A stretch of 64,000 nt of DNA, taken from Rhodobacter xanthinilyticus. GTDB lineage: Bacteria; Pseudomonadota; Alphaproteobacteria; Rhodobacterales; Rhodobacteraceae. Position 1 is the stretch's first letter, and each line of letters starts with the position of its first letter. This document shows, piece by piece, positions 50,671-60,109 of this stretch. The DNA lies in assembly GCF_001856665.1 (NCBI RefSeq), contig NZ_CP017781.1, positions 2,203,501 through 2,267,500 on the forward strand, read 5' to 3'. The position numbers and the translations under genes are program-made. A model generated the notes under the pieces. It made no database searches. It had not been told where the DNA came from and saw only the letters and a list, made by a program, of their open reading frames with translations.

Positions 50671-51027
50671 ATGTCCTATGAATACAAGGTCGTCCCCGCC
50701 CCGGTGAAGGGCGAGAAGGAGCGCGGTCTGAAGACCGGCGCGGAGCGCTTCGCCCATGCGCTCGGGGCCTTGATGAACGAACTCGGCCGCGAGGGCTGGG
50801 AATATTGGCGCGCCGAGACGCTGCCCGCGGAGGAGCGCGCGGGGCTGACCTCGAAAACCACCGTCTTCCACAATCTGCTCGTCTTCCGCCGCCCGCTCGG
50901 CGGCGAGACGATGGCGCAAAGCGTGGCCGAGGCCGCGGCGAGCTCGGCGCGCGCCAAGCTCTTCTCCGCGCTCAGCCCCGAGGGCCGCGCGCCGAAACTC
51001 GGCCCCGCCGAGGAAGACGAGGCCTAA
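50671..51027 (+). CDS. DUF4177 domain protein
   Basis: A 118-residue protein with an N-terminal DUF4177-like module: YEYKVVPAPVKGEK, then ALGALMNELGREGWEYWRAETLP and VFHNLLVFRRPLG (about residues 1-77), a small alpha/beta unit of unknown role. The acidic Ala/Glu tail (78-118) looks disordered. It ends within four bases of the convergent bolA-like gene. Confidence 0.8.
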   Translation: MSYEYKVVPAPVKGEKERGLKTGAERFAHALGALMNELGREGWEYWRAETLPAEERAGLTSKTTVFHNLLVFRRPLGGETMAQSVAEAAASSARAKLFSALSPEGRAPKLGPAEEDEA

Positions 51028-51293
51028 TCCAGAAACTCGATCGCGAGCGCATGCACGCGCGTGGTGATCTCGGGGCCCAGCGCCGCGAGCACCGCGCGAT
51101 GGCGCGCGAGCCGGCTTTGGCCCGCAAGCCCCGGCGCCGCGAGGCGGATGCGGAAATGGCTCTCGCCGCGGCGAGCGTCTTCGGAATGACCCGCATGGCG
51201 GGAGGATTCGTCAATAATTTCAAGGCGTTCCGGCGCAAGCCCCGCGAGGCGCGCCCGGATTTGATCGGCAATCGGCAAAATTCCCTGCGGCAT
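51024..51293 (-). CDS. BolA family protein
   Basis: An 89-residue BolA-like protein. The core is LERLEIIDESSRHAGHSEDARRGESHFRIRLAAPGLAGQSRLARHRAVLAALGPEI-type, with the conserved invariant His of the RxxxHR helix (SRLARHR) that helps bind [2Fe-2S] with a monothiol glutaredoxin. It probably acts in iron-sulfur handling or iron sensing. No glutaredoxin gene is adjacent. It is divergent from the J-domain gene. Confidence 0.9.
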   Translation of the reverse strand: MPQGILPIADQIRARLAGLAPERLEIIDESSRHAGHSEDARRGESHFRIRLAAPGLAGQSRLARHRAVLAALGPEITTRVHALAIEFLD

Positions 51294-51404
51294 TGGACAG
51301 GCCCCCTTCCCTCTCGCGCCAGATGGTCTAGACTGCGTGACCCGAGTCGGCGGGGGCCGTCAAGAGCCCTGCCGAGAGACGCGCGACAGACGAAAGAGGG
51401 CTGC

Positions 51405-52028
51405 ATGAGCACCAGTGACCCGTTCGGTTTCAATATCTCCGCAGCCGCGGACAAAAAACGCCGCACCAAAGGCAAGCGCGGCATGTCCGGCGCTTTCGAG
51501 ACCTCGACCCGGCAATGCGACCACAAGGGCTGCCAGGAGGCCGGCCAGTATCGCGCGCCGAAAAGCCCGAAGGTGCTCGACGATTACTATTGGTTCTGCA
51601 AGGACCATGTGCGCGAGTACAACCTGAACTGGAACTATTTCCAGGGTCAGTCGGAGGAGGAATTCCAGGCCTTCCTCGACAATGCCACCGTCTGGGAGCG
51701 CCCCACCAAACCCTTCAACCGCGCCAATGACGAGCGGCTGGGCTGGGCGCGCCATGGCATCACCGACCCCCATGAGATCCTCGGCGGCAATGCCACGCAA
51801 AACCCCGGCAAGGTCTCGGCGCGGCGCCTGCCGCCCACCGAGCGGCGCGCGATCGAGATCCTCGAGGCCAAGGAGACGATGACCAAGGCCGAGATCCGCA
51901 AATGCTACAAGGCGCTGATCAAGGTGCTGCACCCCGACATGAACGGCGGCGACCGCAGCCAGGAAGAGATGCTGCAAGAGGTGGTCTGGGCCTGGGATCA
52001 GCTCAAGGAGTCGCGCAACTTCAAATGA
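51405..52028 (+). CDS. J-domain protein with an N-terminal Cys/His cluster
   Basis: A 207-residue protein. The C-terminal J domain (about 145-205) has the HPD motif at 176-178 in KVLHPDMNGGDRS and so should stimulate a DnaK-type Hsp70. The N-terminal part is not DnaJ-like: a basic leader (17-26) is followed by QCDHKGC (38-43) and FCKDH (64-68), a CxHxxC...CxxH pattern that could bind zinc. The middle holds NLNWNYFQGQSEEEFQAFLDNATVWERPT. ATG 51405 follows AGAGGG. This architecture is common in alphaproteobacteria, but its client is unknown. Confidence 0.85.
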   Translation: MSTSDPFGFNISAAADKKRRTKGKRGMSGAFETSTRQCDHKGCQEAGQYRAPKSPKVLDDYYWFCKDHVREYNLNWNYFQGQSEEEFQAFLDNATVWERPTKPFNRANDERLGWARHGITDPHEILGGNATQNPGKVSARRLPPTERRAIEILEAKETMTKAEIRKCYKALIKVLHPDMNGGDRSQEEMLQEVVWAWDQLKESRNFK

Positions 52029-52033
52029 GGCGC

Positions 52034-52160
52034 AGGGGGCTCTGCCCCCTCTGGCCTACGGCCATTCACCCCCGGGATATTTGCAGCAAGATGAAAGGCT
52101 CCGGTTTCATCTTGCCCGAAATATCCCGGGGGGCCCGGAACGGGCGGGGGCAGCGCCCCC
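52034..52160. repeat. Intergenic nested palindrome, family 1, copy G
   Basis: Full copy with GCAAGATGAAA / TTTCATCTTGC inside CCCGGGATATTT / AAATATCCCGGG and outer GGGGGC units. It lies between the convergent J-domain and DUF808 genes. Confidence 0.88.
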
Positions 52161-52167
52161 TCCGGCC

Positions 52168-53145
52168 TCAATGCGCAGCCTTGCCCTTGCCGCTGAGCGC
52201 GGCGATCGCCGGGTCGATCAGTTTCGCCACGATCGGCAGCAGCACGAGCCCGAGCGCGAGCCCGAAGAGCCCGTCGAGCGCGGCGGTGACGCTCCATTCG
52301 GTCGCGCCGAGCAGGCTCTCGGGCACCGCATGGCCGGCCTTGGCGGCGAGCTCATGGATCAGATCATAGGGCGCATGCCAAAGCGTCTCGGCCAGCCCAT
52401 GGAGCACGATCGAGCCGCCGACCCAGAGCATCGCCGCCGTGCCGACCGCCATCAGCGCCTTGAGAAACCCCGGCATCACCGCCACCAGCCCGCGGCCAAG
52501 CGCGCGCGTGGCGCCGAGCCGGCCGCGCCGCGCGAGCCAGAGCCCCACATCATCGGCCTTCACGATCAGCGCGACGCCGCCATAGACCACCACCGTGATC
52601 CCCACCGCGACCACCGCGAGCGTGAGCGCCTCCATCCAGACCGGCTGGCCCGCGGGCAGCGCCGCGAGCGCGATCGTCATGATCTCGGCGGAGAGGATGA
52701 AATCTGTCTTCACCGCGCCCGAGACCTTCTCGGCCTCGAGATGTTCGGGGTTTTGCGGGGCGGCCGGGGTGCCGTCGGCATGGGGGGCGGCAGGGAGGAA
52801 GAGATGCCAGACCTTCTCGGCGCCCTCGAAACAGAGATAGGCCCCCCCGATCATCAGGAGCGGCGTGATCGCCCAGGGCGCGAAGGCCGAGAGCAGCAGC
52901 GCCGCGGGCAGCAGGAACAAGAGCTTGTTGCGGATCGAGCCGAGCGCGATCTTGCCCACGATCGGCAGCTCGCGCGCGGCGGCAAAGCCATGCACATATT
53001 TCGGCGTCACCGCGGCGTCATCGATCACCGCGCCCGCCGCCTTGGCGCCCGCCTTGGTGGCCTGAGCCGCCACATCATCCACGCTCGCCGCGGCGATCTT
53101 CGCGATCCCCGCCACATCATCGAGCAGCGCCAGCAATCCACTCAT
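52168..53145 (-). CDS. DUF808 family inner-membrane protein (YedI-like)
   Basis: A 325-residue protein starting [63 protein letters not shown], the standard DUF808 N-terminus. About six membrane segments follow (for example near 77-97, 150-170, 172-195, 232-255, 290-312), and [22 protein letters not shown] is a conserved cytosolic loop. Function unknown. Confidence 0.92.
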   Translation of the reverse strand: MSGLLALLDDVAGIAKIAAASVDDVAAQATKAGAKAAGAVIDDAAVTPKYVHGFAAARELPIVGKIALGSIRNKLLFLLPAALLLSAFAPWAITPLLMIGGAYLCFEGAEKVWHLFLPAAPHADGTPAAPQNPEHLEAEKVSGAVKTDFILSAEIMTIALAALPAGQPVWMEALTLAVVAVGITVVVYGGVALIVKADDVGLWLARRGRLGATRALGRGLVAVMPGFLKALMAVGTAAMLWVGGSIVLHGLAETLWHAPYDLIHELAAKAGHAVPESLLGATEWSVTAALDGLFGLALGLVLLPIVAKLIDPAIAALSGKGKAAH

Positions 53146-53180
53146 CGCAATCCCTCACCCGGCCCCGATGGCCTGCGCCG

Positions 53181-53209
53181 AAAATAGAAGCCCGCGCGCG
53201 CCGTTACAA
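53181..53209 (-). promoter_or_regulatory. Possible promoter of the DUF808 gene
   Basis: On the minus strand, TTGTAA (53209-53204) and TATTTT (53186-53181) with a 17-base spacer, about 36 bases before the ATG. Confidence 0.4.
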
Positions 53210-53300
53210 CCGCCCCGCCGCTTGTGCCGGGCACAATCGCCCCCTTGCGAAGCCCTTTGCGATGGTCCACAAATTCCCCCAATTGCGAAAGGACGCCGCC

Positions 53301-54281
53301 ATGACCGCTCTTGACCCCTCTGCCAAACCCACCGAAGAGATCGACATCCGCGAGGTGTTCGGCATCGACAGCGACATGAAGGTCAAGGGCTTTGCCGAGC
53401 GCACCGACCGCGTGCCCGACCTCGACCCGACCTACAAGTTCGACCCCGATACCACGATGGCGATCCTGGCGGGCTTTGCCTATAACCGCCGCGTGATGAT
53501 CCAGGGCTATCACGGCACCGGCAAATCGACCCATATCGAACAGGTCGCGGCGCGGCTGAACTGGCCTTGCGTGCGCGTCAACCTCGACAGCCATGTCAGC
53601 CGGATCGACCTGATCGGCAAGGATGCGATCAAGCTCGTCGACGGCAAGCAGGTCACCGTCTTCCACGAGGGCATCCTGCCCTGGGCCTTGCGCAACCCGA
53701 CCGCGATCGTCTTCGACGAATATGACGCGGGGCGCGCGGATGTGATGTTCGTGATCCAGCGGGTTCTGGAAACCGACGGCAAGCTCACGCTGCTTGACCA
53801 GAACGAGGTGATCACGCCGAACCCCTCTTTCCGGCTCTTCGCGACCGCCAACACCGTGGGCCTTGGCGACACCACCGGCCTTTACCACGGCACCCAGCAG
53901 ATCAACCAGGGCCAGATGGACCGCTGGAGCCTCGTCGCGACGCTGAACTACCTCAGCCATGACGCCGAGACCGCGATCGTCTTGTCGAAATGCCCCCATT
54001 ACAACACCGAGAAGGGCCGCAAGACGATCTCGTCGATGGTCCATGTCGCCGATCTGACCCGCACCGCCTTCATGAACGGCGATCTCTCGACGGTGATGAG
54101 CCCCCGCTCGGTGATCGCCTGGGCGCAAAACGCCGAGATCTTCCGCAATGTGGGCTATGCGTTCCGGCTGACCTTCCTCAACAAATGCGACGAGCTCGAG
54201 CGCGCCACGGTGGCCGAGTTCTACCAGCGCCTCTTTGACGAGGAGCTGCCCGAATCGGCGGCGGTGATCGCCGGGCGCTGA
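53301..54281 (+). CDS. cobS: Cobaltochelatase subunit CobS
   Basis: A 326-residue AAA+ ATPase of the aerobic cobaltochelatase. Walker [10 protein letters not shown] (69-77) and Walker B IVFDEYD (136-142) are intact. The N-terminal helix [34 protein letters not shown] is typical. With CobT and CobN it inserts cobalt into hydrogenobyrinate a,c-diamide in B12 synthesis. ATG 53301 follows AAAGGA. cobT lies 840 bases away past an opposing gene, not in the same operon. cobN is not in the window. Confidence 0.96.
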   Translation: MTALDPSAKPTEEIDIREVFGIDSDMKVKGFAERTDRVPDLDPTYKFDPDTTMAILAGFAYNRRVMIQGYHGTGKSTHIEQVAARLNWPCVRVNLDSHVSRIDLIGKDAIKLVDGKQVTVFHEGILPWALRNPTAIVFDEYDAGRADVMFVIQRVLETDGKLTLLDQNEVITPNPSFRLFATANTVGLGDTTGLYHGTQQINQGQMDRWSLVATLNYLSHDAETAIVLSKCPHYNTEKGRKTISSMVHVADLTRTAFMNGDLSTVMSPRSVIAWAQNAEIFRNVGYAFRLTFLNKCDELERATVAEFYQRLFDEELPESAAVIAGR

Positions 54282-54301
54282 GCCCTCTCCGATCCGCGAA
54301 G

Positions 54302-54330
54302 ACGGCGCGCCACGCGGCGCGCCGTTTGCG
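54302..54330 (+). terminator. Terminator of cobS
   Basis: Perfect 10-bp arms ACGGCGCGCC (54302-54311) and GGCGCGCCGT (54316-54325), loop ACGC, followed by TTGCGTTT. It stands between the convergent cobS and FMN-reductase genes and may serve both. Confidence 0.75.
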
Positions 54331-54343
54331 TTTGGGCCGGGTC

Positions 54344-54922
54344 TCAGGCCGCTTTCGCCGCCTTGATCGCGCGCGCCCACCAGTCGATATCGGCGATCAG
54401 CCCCTCGGCGGATTTTTCCAGATGCGGCCCGAGATCGGCAAAGCTCTTGCCGCCCATCAGCGCGCCGAAATCGCCCCCGCCGATATTGACCCCGCCCGCG
54501 ACCGGCACCATGCCGAAATTGATCGCGATCATCCGCAGATGCTCGACCGCGCGCGCCGCCCCCACGCCGCCATAGCCCACCGTGCCGATCGGCTTGCGCT
54601 TCCAGCCCTCGAACGCATAGTCGAAAGCGTTTTTCAGCACCGCGGTGATCGAATGGTTATATTCGGCGGTCAGCACGATGAACCCGTCCATCGCCTCGAG
54701 CTTCTCGCCCCAGGCCTGCGCGGCGGGCGCGGTGACGGGCTTGGCCGCCGGCGGCACCGGCTCGTCAAAGAACGGCAAGGCCGCCTCGCGCAGATCGAGC
54801 ACCTCGATCTCCCAACCCGGCTGCGCCGCCGCGATCGGCGCGAACCACGCCAGCACCTTGTCGGCAAAGCGCTCCTGACGGGTGGAGCTGACAATCAGCC
54901 CGATTTTCAACGTCTCGCTCAT
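54344..54922 (-). CDS. NADPH-dependent FMN reductase family protein
   Basis: A 192-residue flavodoxin-fold reductase (PF03358 type). [22 protein letters not shown] (about 6-27) is the FMN-phosphate loop. [26 protein letters not shown] (about 80-105) and [21 protein letters not shown] are hallmarks of the family. It reduces FMN, quinones or metals with NAD(P)H. It sits between cobS and cobT on the other strand. An inverted repeat overlaps its likely promoter. Confidence 0.9.
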   Translation of the reverse strand: MSETLKIGLIVSSTRQERFADKVLAWFAPIAAAQPGWEIEVLDLREAALPFFDEPVPPAAKPVTAPAAQAWGEKLEAMDGFIVLTAEYNHSITAVLKNAFDYAFEGWKRKPIGTVGYGGVGAARAVEHLRMIAINFGMVPVAGGVNIGGGDFGALMGGKSFADLGPHLEKSAEGLIADIDWWARAIKAAKAA

Positions 54923-55001
54923 GCGGTCATCTCCTGTTCTCTGCGGCCGGCCATCCCGCCGCCTTCCCCACAATCTACCGCACAAACGCCGCAGGTGCCG
55001 G

Positions 55002-55030
55002 GATAGTTCTGTGCGCTCACAAACTATCAA
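55002..55030 (-). promoter_or_regulatory. Inverted repeat over the FMN-reductase promoter
   Basis: GATAGTT (55002-55008) and AACTATC (55022-55028) form a perfect inverted repeat with a 13-base spacer, centres two helical turns apart. On the minus strand TTGATA (55030-55025), 16 bases and AACTAT (55008-55003) would be -35 and -10, so each arm lies on a promoter box. The other sequence of this 200-base gap holds no gene. Confidence 0.5.
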
Positions 55031-55122
55031 CCCGCCATTCCTGCAAAGACCCGCGCAGATGCGCAGTGCTCGGCCGTGCGATCCCTCTTGCCGCCGCCCG
55101 ACGGCGGTGCATAAGATCACGC

Positions 55123-56997
55123 ATGAGCAAGCCCCTCGACAACCCCGCCGACCCCTTCAAGAAAGCCCTCGCCGAGGCGACCAAGACGCTGGCCGATGCC
55201 CCCGATCTGACGGTGAGCTACAGCGTCGACCCCTCGGGCGTCTCGGGCGACACGATGCGCCTGCCGCAGGTCTCCCGCCGGATGACCCGCGACGAGGTGC
55301 TCTTGGCGCGCGGCACGGCCGATGCGCTGGCGCTGCGCACGCGCCACCATGATGCGGGGCTCGGCGCGCGCTATGCGCCCTCGGGCGAAATGGCGCGGGC
55401 GCTTTACGAGGCGATGGAGGGGGCGCGCTGCGAGGCGCTTGGCGCGCGCGACATGCCCGGCACGCTCTCCAATATCGACGCGAAAATCGCCTGGGAGGCC
55501 GAGCGCAAGGGCTATGGCCAGATCCGCAGCCAGGCCGAGGCGCCGCTCGCGGTGGCCGCGGGCTATTTCGTGCGCGAGCTCGCCACCGGGCGCAAATTGC
55601 CCGCCGCGGCGACGCATATGCTCGATCTGTGGCGCCCGTTCATCGAACAGACCGCGGGCGCGGATCTGAGCGATGTGGGCGATGTGCTGGCCGATCAGGC
55701 GGCTTTCGCGCGCCTTGCCCGCAAGGTGATCGCCGATCTGGGCTATGCCGATCAGCTGGGCGAAGACCCCGACCAGCCGATGGATGACGCGCCCAACGAA
55801 GAAGAGGCCGAGACCGACCCCGACGCCGGCGAGGAGCAACAGGGCGAGGAGAGCGAGAGCGACGACGGCGAAGCCACGCCCGAGCGCGCGCAGGATCAGA
55901 CCCAGGACCAGACCCAGACCACGGTCAGCACCGACGACGCCTCCGATCAGGAGCTCGGCGACGAGGTCGAGATGCCGCAGGCCGACGCGCCCCCCGAGCC
56001 CCCCGCCCCGACGCCGCCCTCGGCCGCCGACCCGAATTACAAGATCTTCACCGCCGAATTCGACGAGGAGATCCGCGCCGAAGACCTCGCCGAACCGGCC
56101 GAGCTCGAACGGCTGCGCGCCTATCTCGACCAGCAGCTCGAGCCGCTCAAGGGCGCGGTCTCGCGGCTGGCCAACAAGCTGCAACGGCGACTGCAGGCGC
56201 AACAGAACCGGAGCTGGGAATTCGACCGCGAGGAAGGCACGCTCGATGCCGGGCGGCTCGCGCGCGTGGTCGCCAACCCGACGACGCCGCTCTCCTTCAA
56301 GATCGAGAAGGACACCGAATTCCGCGACACCTGCGTGACGCTGCTGCTCGACAATTCGGGCTCGATGCGCGGCCGGCCGATCTCGATCGCGGCGATCTGC
56401 GCCGATGTGCTCGCGCGCACGCTCGAGCGCTGCTCGGTCAAGGTCGAGATCCTGGGCTTCACCACCCGCGCCTGGAAAGGCGGGCAGAGCCGCGAGAAAT
56501 GGCTCGCCGAGGGGCGCCCGCAGGCGCCGGGCCGGCTCAACGACCTGCGCCACATCATCTACAAGGGCGCCGATGCGCCTTGGCGGCGGGCGCGGGCGAA
56601 CCTCGGGCTGATGATGAAAGAGGGCCTGCTGAAGGAAAACATCGACGGCGAGGCGCTCGAATGGGCCTACAAGCGGATGATGGCGCGGCCCGAGGCGCGC
56701 AAGATCTTGATGGTGATCTCGGATGGCGCGCCGGTCGATGACTCGACCCTCTCGGTCAACCCCGCGATTTTCCTCGAAAAACACCTGCGCGACGTGATCG
56801 CCATGGTGGAGAAACGCCGCGCGGTGGAGCTCATCGCGATCGGCATCGGCCATGACGTGACGCGCTATTACCAGCGCGCCGTGACGATCACCGATGTCGA
56901 ACAGCTCGCCGGCGCGATGACCGAACAGCTCGCGAGCCTCTTCGACAGCGACCCGCGCGCGCGGGCGCGGTTCATGGGCATGCGAAAGGCGATCTGA
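55123..56997 (+). CDS. cobT: Cobaltochelatase subunit CobT
   Basis: A 624-residue CobT. An N-terminal helical domain (1-220), a very acidic Glu/Asp/Gln linker (about 225-305, including [12 protein letters not shown]), and a C-terminal von Willebrand A domain with the MIDAS motif DNSGS at 410-414 plus the [10 protein letters not shown] segment. It works with CobS as the ATPase pair that drives CobN. ATG 55123; the frame upstream is non-coding. The aminopeptidase gene shares its stop (TGATG). Confidence 0.96.
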   Translation: MSKPLDNPADPFKKALAEATKTLADAPDLTVSYSVDPSGVSGDTMRLPQVSRRMTRDEVLLARGTADALALRTRHHDAGLGARYAPSGEMARALYEAMEGARCEALGARDMPGTLSNIDAKIAWEAERKGYGQIRSQAEAPLAVAAGYFVRELATGRKLPAAATHMLDLWRPFIEQTAGADLSDVGDVLADQAAFARLARKVIADLGYADQLGEDPDQPMDDAPNEEEAETDPDAGEEQQGEESESDDGEATPERAQDQTQDQTQTTVSTDDASDQELGDEVEMPQADAPPEPPAPTPPSAADPNYKIFTAEFDEEIRAEDLAEPAELERLRAYLDQQLEPLKGAVSRLANKLQRRLQAQQNRSWEFDREEGTLDAGRLARVVANPTTPLSFKIEKDTEFRDTCVTLLLDNSGSMRGRPISIAAICADVLARTLERCSVKVEILGFTTRAWKGGQSREKWLAEGRPQAPGRLNDLRHIIYKGADAPWRRARANLGLMMKEGLLKENIDGEALEWAYKRMMARPEARKILMVISDGAPVDDSTLSVNPAIFLEKHLRDVIAMVEKRRAVELIAIGIGHDVTRYYQRAVTITDVEQLAGAMTEQLASLFDSDPRARARFMGMRKAI

Positions 56998-58802
56998 TGT
57001 TTCAGAGCTTCGAGGCGAAGACCTCTCCCGAGGCGGGGCCGGGCCGGCTCGCGGCGCTGCGTGCCGAGATGGCGCGCGAGGGGCTGGCGGGCTTCATCGT
57101 GCCGCGCGCCGATGCCCATCAGGGCGAATATGTCGCGCCTTGCGATGCGCGGCTCGCCTGGCTGACCGGGTTCACCGGCTCGGCGGGGTTCTGCATCGCG
57201 CTCGGCGACCGCGCGGGCGTGTTCATCGACGGGCGCTACCGGGTGCAGGTGCGCGCCGAGGTCGAGCTTGGCGCCTTCACGCCGGTCAACTGGCCCGAGG
57301 AAAAGCCAGGGCCCTGGCTCGCCGCGGCGCTGCCGCAGGGCGGGCGCGTGGGCTTCGACCCCTGGCTGCACACCCGCCGCGAGATCGAGACGATCGAGGC
57401 GGCGCTCAAGGGCACCGGCGTCACCCTGGTCGAGAGCGCGAATCTCGTCGACCGGATCTGGGCCGACCGCCCGGCGCCGCCCACCGCGCCTGCCCGCGCC
57501 CATCCTCTTGAAATCGCGGGCGAAACGAGCGCCGCGAAACGCGCGCGCCTGGCCGAGGGGCTGCGCGCCGCCGGCGCCCGCGCGGCGGTGCTCAGTTTAA
57601 GCGACTCGATCGCCTGGCTTTTGAACATCCGCGGCGCCGATATCGCCCGCAACCCGCTCATGCAGGGCTTTGCCGTGCTCCATGACGACGCGCATCTGAC
57701 GCTCTTCGCCGAGGGCGCGAAAGTCTCGCCCGCGCTGCGCGCCACGCTCGGGCCCGAGATCACCCTGCGCCCGCCGGAGGCTTTCGCCGCCGGGCTGCGC
57801 AGCCTGCAAGGCCCGGTGCGGGTCGATCCGGCCTCGGCGCCGGTGCAAATCGCGCGTGAGCTCGAAGAGGCGGGGGTTGAAATCCTCTGGGGCGAAGACC
57901 CCTGCATCCTGCCGAAGGCGATCAAGAACCCGAACGAAATCAAGGGGATGGAGGCCGCTCACCTGCGCGACGGCGTGGCGATGGCGGAGTTCCTGGCCTG
58001 GCTCGACGCCGAGGCGCCGAAGGGCGGCCTGACCGAGATCGACGTGGTGACCGCGCTCGAAGGCTTCCGCGCGGCCACCGGCGCGCTGATCGAGATCAGC
58101 TTCGACACGATCTGCGGCGCCGGGCCGAACGGCGCGATCGTGCATTACCGGGTGACCGAGGCGACGAACCGGGCGGTGACGCCGGGCGAGATCCTGCTCG
58201 TCGATTCGGGCGCGCAATACCCCGACGGCACCACCGACATCACCCGCACCGTGGCGGTGGGCCCGGTAGCGCAAGAGGCGCGCGCGCCCTTCACGCGGGT
58301 GCTCAAGGGCATGATCGCGCTCGCGCGGGCGCGGTTTCCGCGCGGCCTCGCCGGGCGCGATCTCGACGCGCTGGCGCGCGCGAGCCTGTGGGAGGCGGGG
58401 CTCGATTACGACCACGGCACCGGCCATGGCGTCGGCGCGGCGCTCTGTGTGCATGAGGGCCCGGCGCGGATCTCGCGGGTCTCCGAGGTGCCGCTCGCGC
58501 CCGGGATGATCCTCTCGAACGAGCCCGGCTATTACCGCGAGGGCGCCTTCGGGATCCGCATCGAGAACCTGATCCTCGTCGAAAACGCCCTGCCGATGAC
58601 GGGCGCGGACCGGCGCGACATGCTCTGTTTCCGCACGCTGAGCTTCACGCCGATCGACCGGCGGCTGATCCTGGCCGAGATGCTGAGCGCCGAGGAGCGC
58701 GCCTGGCTCGACGCGTATCACGCCGAGACGCTGGCGCGGATCGGCCCGCGGGTCAGCCCCGCCACACGTGGCTGGCTAGAGGCGGCCTGCGCCCCCCTCT
58801 GA
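56997..58802 (+). CDS. pepP: Xaa-Pro aminopeptidase (M24B)
   Basis: A 601-residue three-domain aminopeptidase P, the long form. The C-terminal pita-bread domain carries the metal ligands in LLVDSGAQYPDGTTDITRT (two Asp), HGTGHGVGAALCVHEGP (His), SNEPGYYREG (Glu) and RIENLILVE (Glu). It removes N-terminal residues before proline. It is coupled to cobT by a TGATG overlap, though no functional link is known. Confidence 0.94.
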   Translation: MFQSFEAKTSPEAGPGRLAALRAEMAREGLAGFIVPRADAHQGEYVAPCDARLAWLTGFTGSAGFCIALGDRAGVFIDGRYRVQVRAEVELGAFTPVNWPEEKPGPWLAAALPQGGRVGFDPWLHTRREIETIEAALKGTGVTLVESANLVDRIWADRPAPPTAPARAHPLEIAGETSAAKRARLAEGLRAAGARAAVLSLSDSIAWLLNIRGADIARNPLMQGFAVLHDDAHLTLFAEGAKVSPALRATLGPEITLRPPEAFAAGLRSLQGPVRVDPASAPVQIARELEEAGVEILWGEDPCILPKAIKNPNEIKGMEAAHLRDGVAMAEFLAWLDAEAPKGGLTEIDVVTALEGFRAATGALIEISFDTICGAGPNGAIVHYRVTEATNRAVTPGEILLVDSGAQYPDGTTDITRTVAVGPVAQEARAPFTRVLKGMIALARARFPRGLAGRDLDALARASLWEAGLDYDHGTGHGVGAALCVHEGPARISRVSEVPLAPGMILSNEPGYYREGAFGIRIENLILVENALPMTGADRRDMLCFRTLSFTPIDRRLILAEMLSAEERAWLDAYHAETLARIGPRVSPATRGWLEAACAPL

Positions 58803-58829
58803 GCGCGCGCCCGAGCCCGGCCTCGGATA

Positions 58830-58913
58830 TGCGTATTTAGGCCAAGAAGAAGGGGAAGGGCGCGCCCCCTCCCCTTGCTTGGGCGCTGCGTTTCTTCTTG
58901 GTCCAAATACGCA
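58830..58913. repeat. Intergenic palindrome, family 2, copy 2
   Basis: Outer arms TGCGTATTT / AAATACGCA and inner arms CCAAGAAGAA / TTCTTCTTGG, with a 40-base GC-rich centre. It lies between the convergent pepP and ackA genes. Confidence 0.85.
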
Positions 58914-58930
58914 AGCGCGCTCGGGGCTGC

Positions 58931-60109
58931 TCAGGCCGCCAAGGTTTCGAGCACCGCCGCCGCCGCGCGGGCGATGACGATCTCCTCATTTGTCGGGATC
59001 ACCAGAACCCGCACCGGCCCGGTGCCGATCTCGCGCGCATGGGTGGTGTTCTTCGCCCCGTCGATCGCGATCCCGAGCCAGCCGAGCTCCTCGCAGACGC
59101 GCGCGCGGACATTGGCCGAGTTTTCGCCGATACCGCCGCAGAAGACGAGCCCGTCGATGCCGCCCATCGCGGCGGCCAGCGCGCCGAGCTCGCGCCGGAT
59201 GCGGAAGGTGAAATAATCGATCGCTTCCTCGGCATGGGGGTCGGTCGAGCCCTCGAGCGTGCGCATGTCGTTCGACACGCCCGACATGCCCAGAAGCCCC
59301 GACTCCTTGTAGACGAGATCGGAGATCTGATGGCTGTCGAGCCCCTCCTCATCCATCAGATAGAGCAGCACGCCCGGGTCGAGCTGGCCGGTGCGGGTGC
59401 CCATCGGCAGCCCGTCGAGCGCCGAGAATCCCATCGTGGAATCAATCGATTGGCCGTTCCTGATCGCGCACATCGAGGCGCCGGAGCCAAGATGCGCCAC
59501 CACCACGCGCCCCGCCGCGAGCGCGGGTTCGGTGCGGGCAAGCTCGCCCGAGATGTAATCGTAGCTCAACCCATGGAACCCATAGCGCCGCACGCCCTTC
59601 TCGTAATAGCGCCGCGGCAGCGCAAACGTGTCGTTCACGAACGGGTGGCCGCGGTGAAAGGCGGTGTCGAAGCAGGCGATATTGGGCACGCCGGGGAAGG
59701 TATCGACCGCGGCGCGCACGCCCGCGAGGTTATGCGGCTGATGGAGCGGCGCGAAGGGCGCAAGCCGCGCGAGATCCTTCATCATCTCCTCGGTCAGCCG
59801 CACGGGGTGGTTGTGCTTGATGCCGCCATGCACGACCCGGTGGCCGATCGCCACCACCTCGAGGCCCGGGAAATCGGCGCGGAACACCTCGAGCGCGGTG
59901 CGCAGCGCGGCGGCATTGGTGCGAAAGGCGTTGGGCGCATGGTCCGGCATCGGCAGATCGCGGCCTTCGGCATCGCGGATCTTCATCGCCGCCTCGCGCC
60001 GCCCGATCCGGTCGACGTGGCACATCGCCATCGTGCCCAGATCCTCGGTGAAGAGCCCGAGCTTGAGCGAGGAGGAGCCCGAGTTCAGCGTCAGGATCGC
60101 GCGGGTCAT
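58931..60109 (-). CDS. ackA: Acetate kinase
   Basis: A 392-residue ASKHA-fold kinase. LTLNSGSSSLKLGLF (6-20), the catalytic HRVVHGG block, FDTAFH, YGFHGLSYDY, HLGSGASMCAIRNGQSIDSTMGFSALDGLPMGTRTGQLDPG and FCGGIGENSANVRARV are all present. It interconverts acetyl-phosphate and acetate with ATP. It overlaps the phosphotransacetylase gene by four bases (ATGA), giving an acetate or overflow pathway. Confidence 0.97.
   Translation of the reverse strand: MTRAILTLNSGSSSLKLGLFTEDLGTMAMCHVDRIGRREAAMKIRDAEGRDLPMPDHAPNAFRTNAAALRTALEVFRADFPGLEVVAIGHRVVHGGIKHNHPVRLTEEMMKDLARLAPFAPLHQPHNLAGVRAAVDTFPGVPNIACFDTAFHRGHPFVNDTFALPRRYYEKGVRRYGFHGLSYDYISGELARTEPALAAGRVVVAHLGSGASMCAIRNGQSIDSTMGFSALDGLPMGTRTGQLDPGVLLYLMDEEGLDSHQISDLVYKESGLLGMSGVSNDMRTLEGSTDPHAEEAIDYFTFRIRRELGALAAAMGGIDGLVFCGGIGENSANVRARVCEELGWLGIAIDGAKNTTHAREIGTGPVRVLVIPTNEEIVIARAAAAVLETLAA

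Noticed and set aside
34064-52160. Possibility that the dispersed repeats form a CRISPR array
   Set aside because: Copies are kilobases apart, palindromic over more than 100 bases, and without spacers or cas genes.
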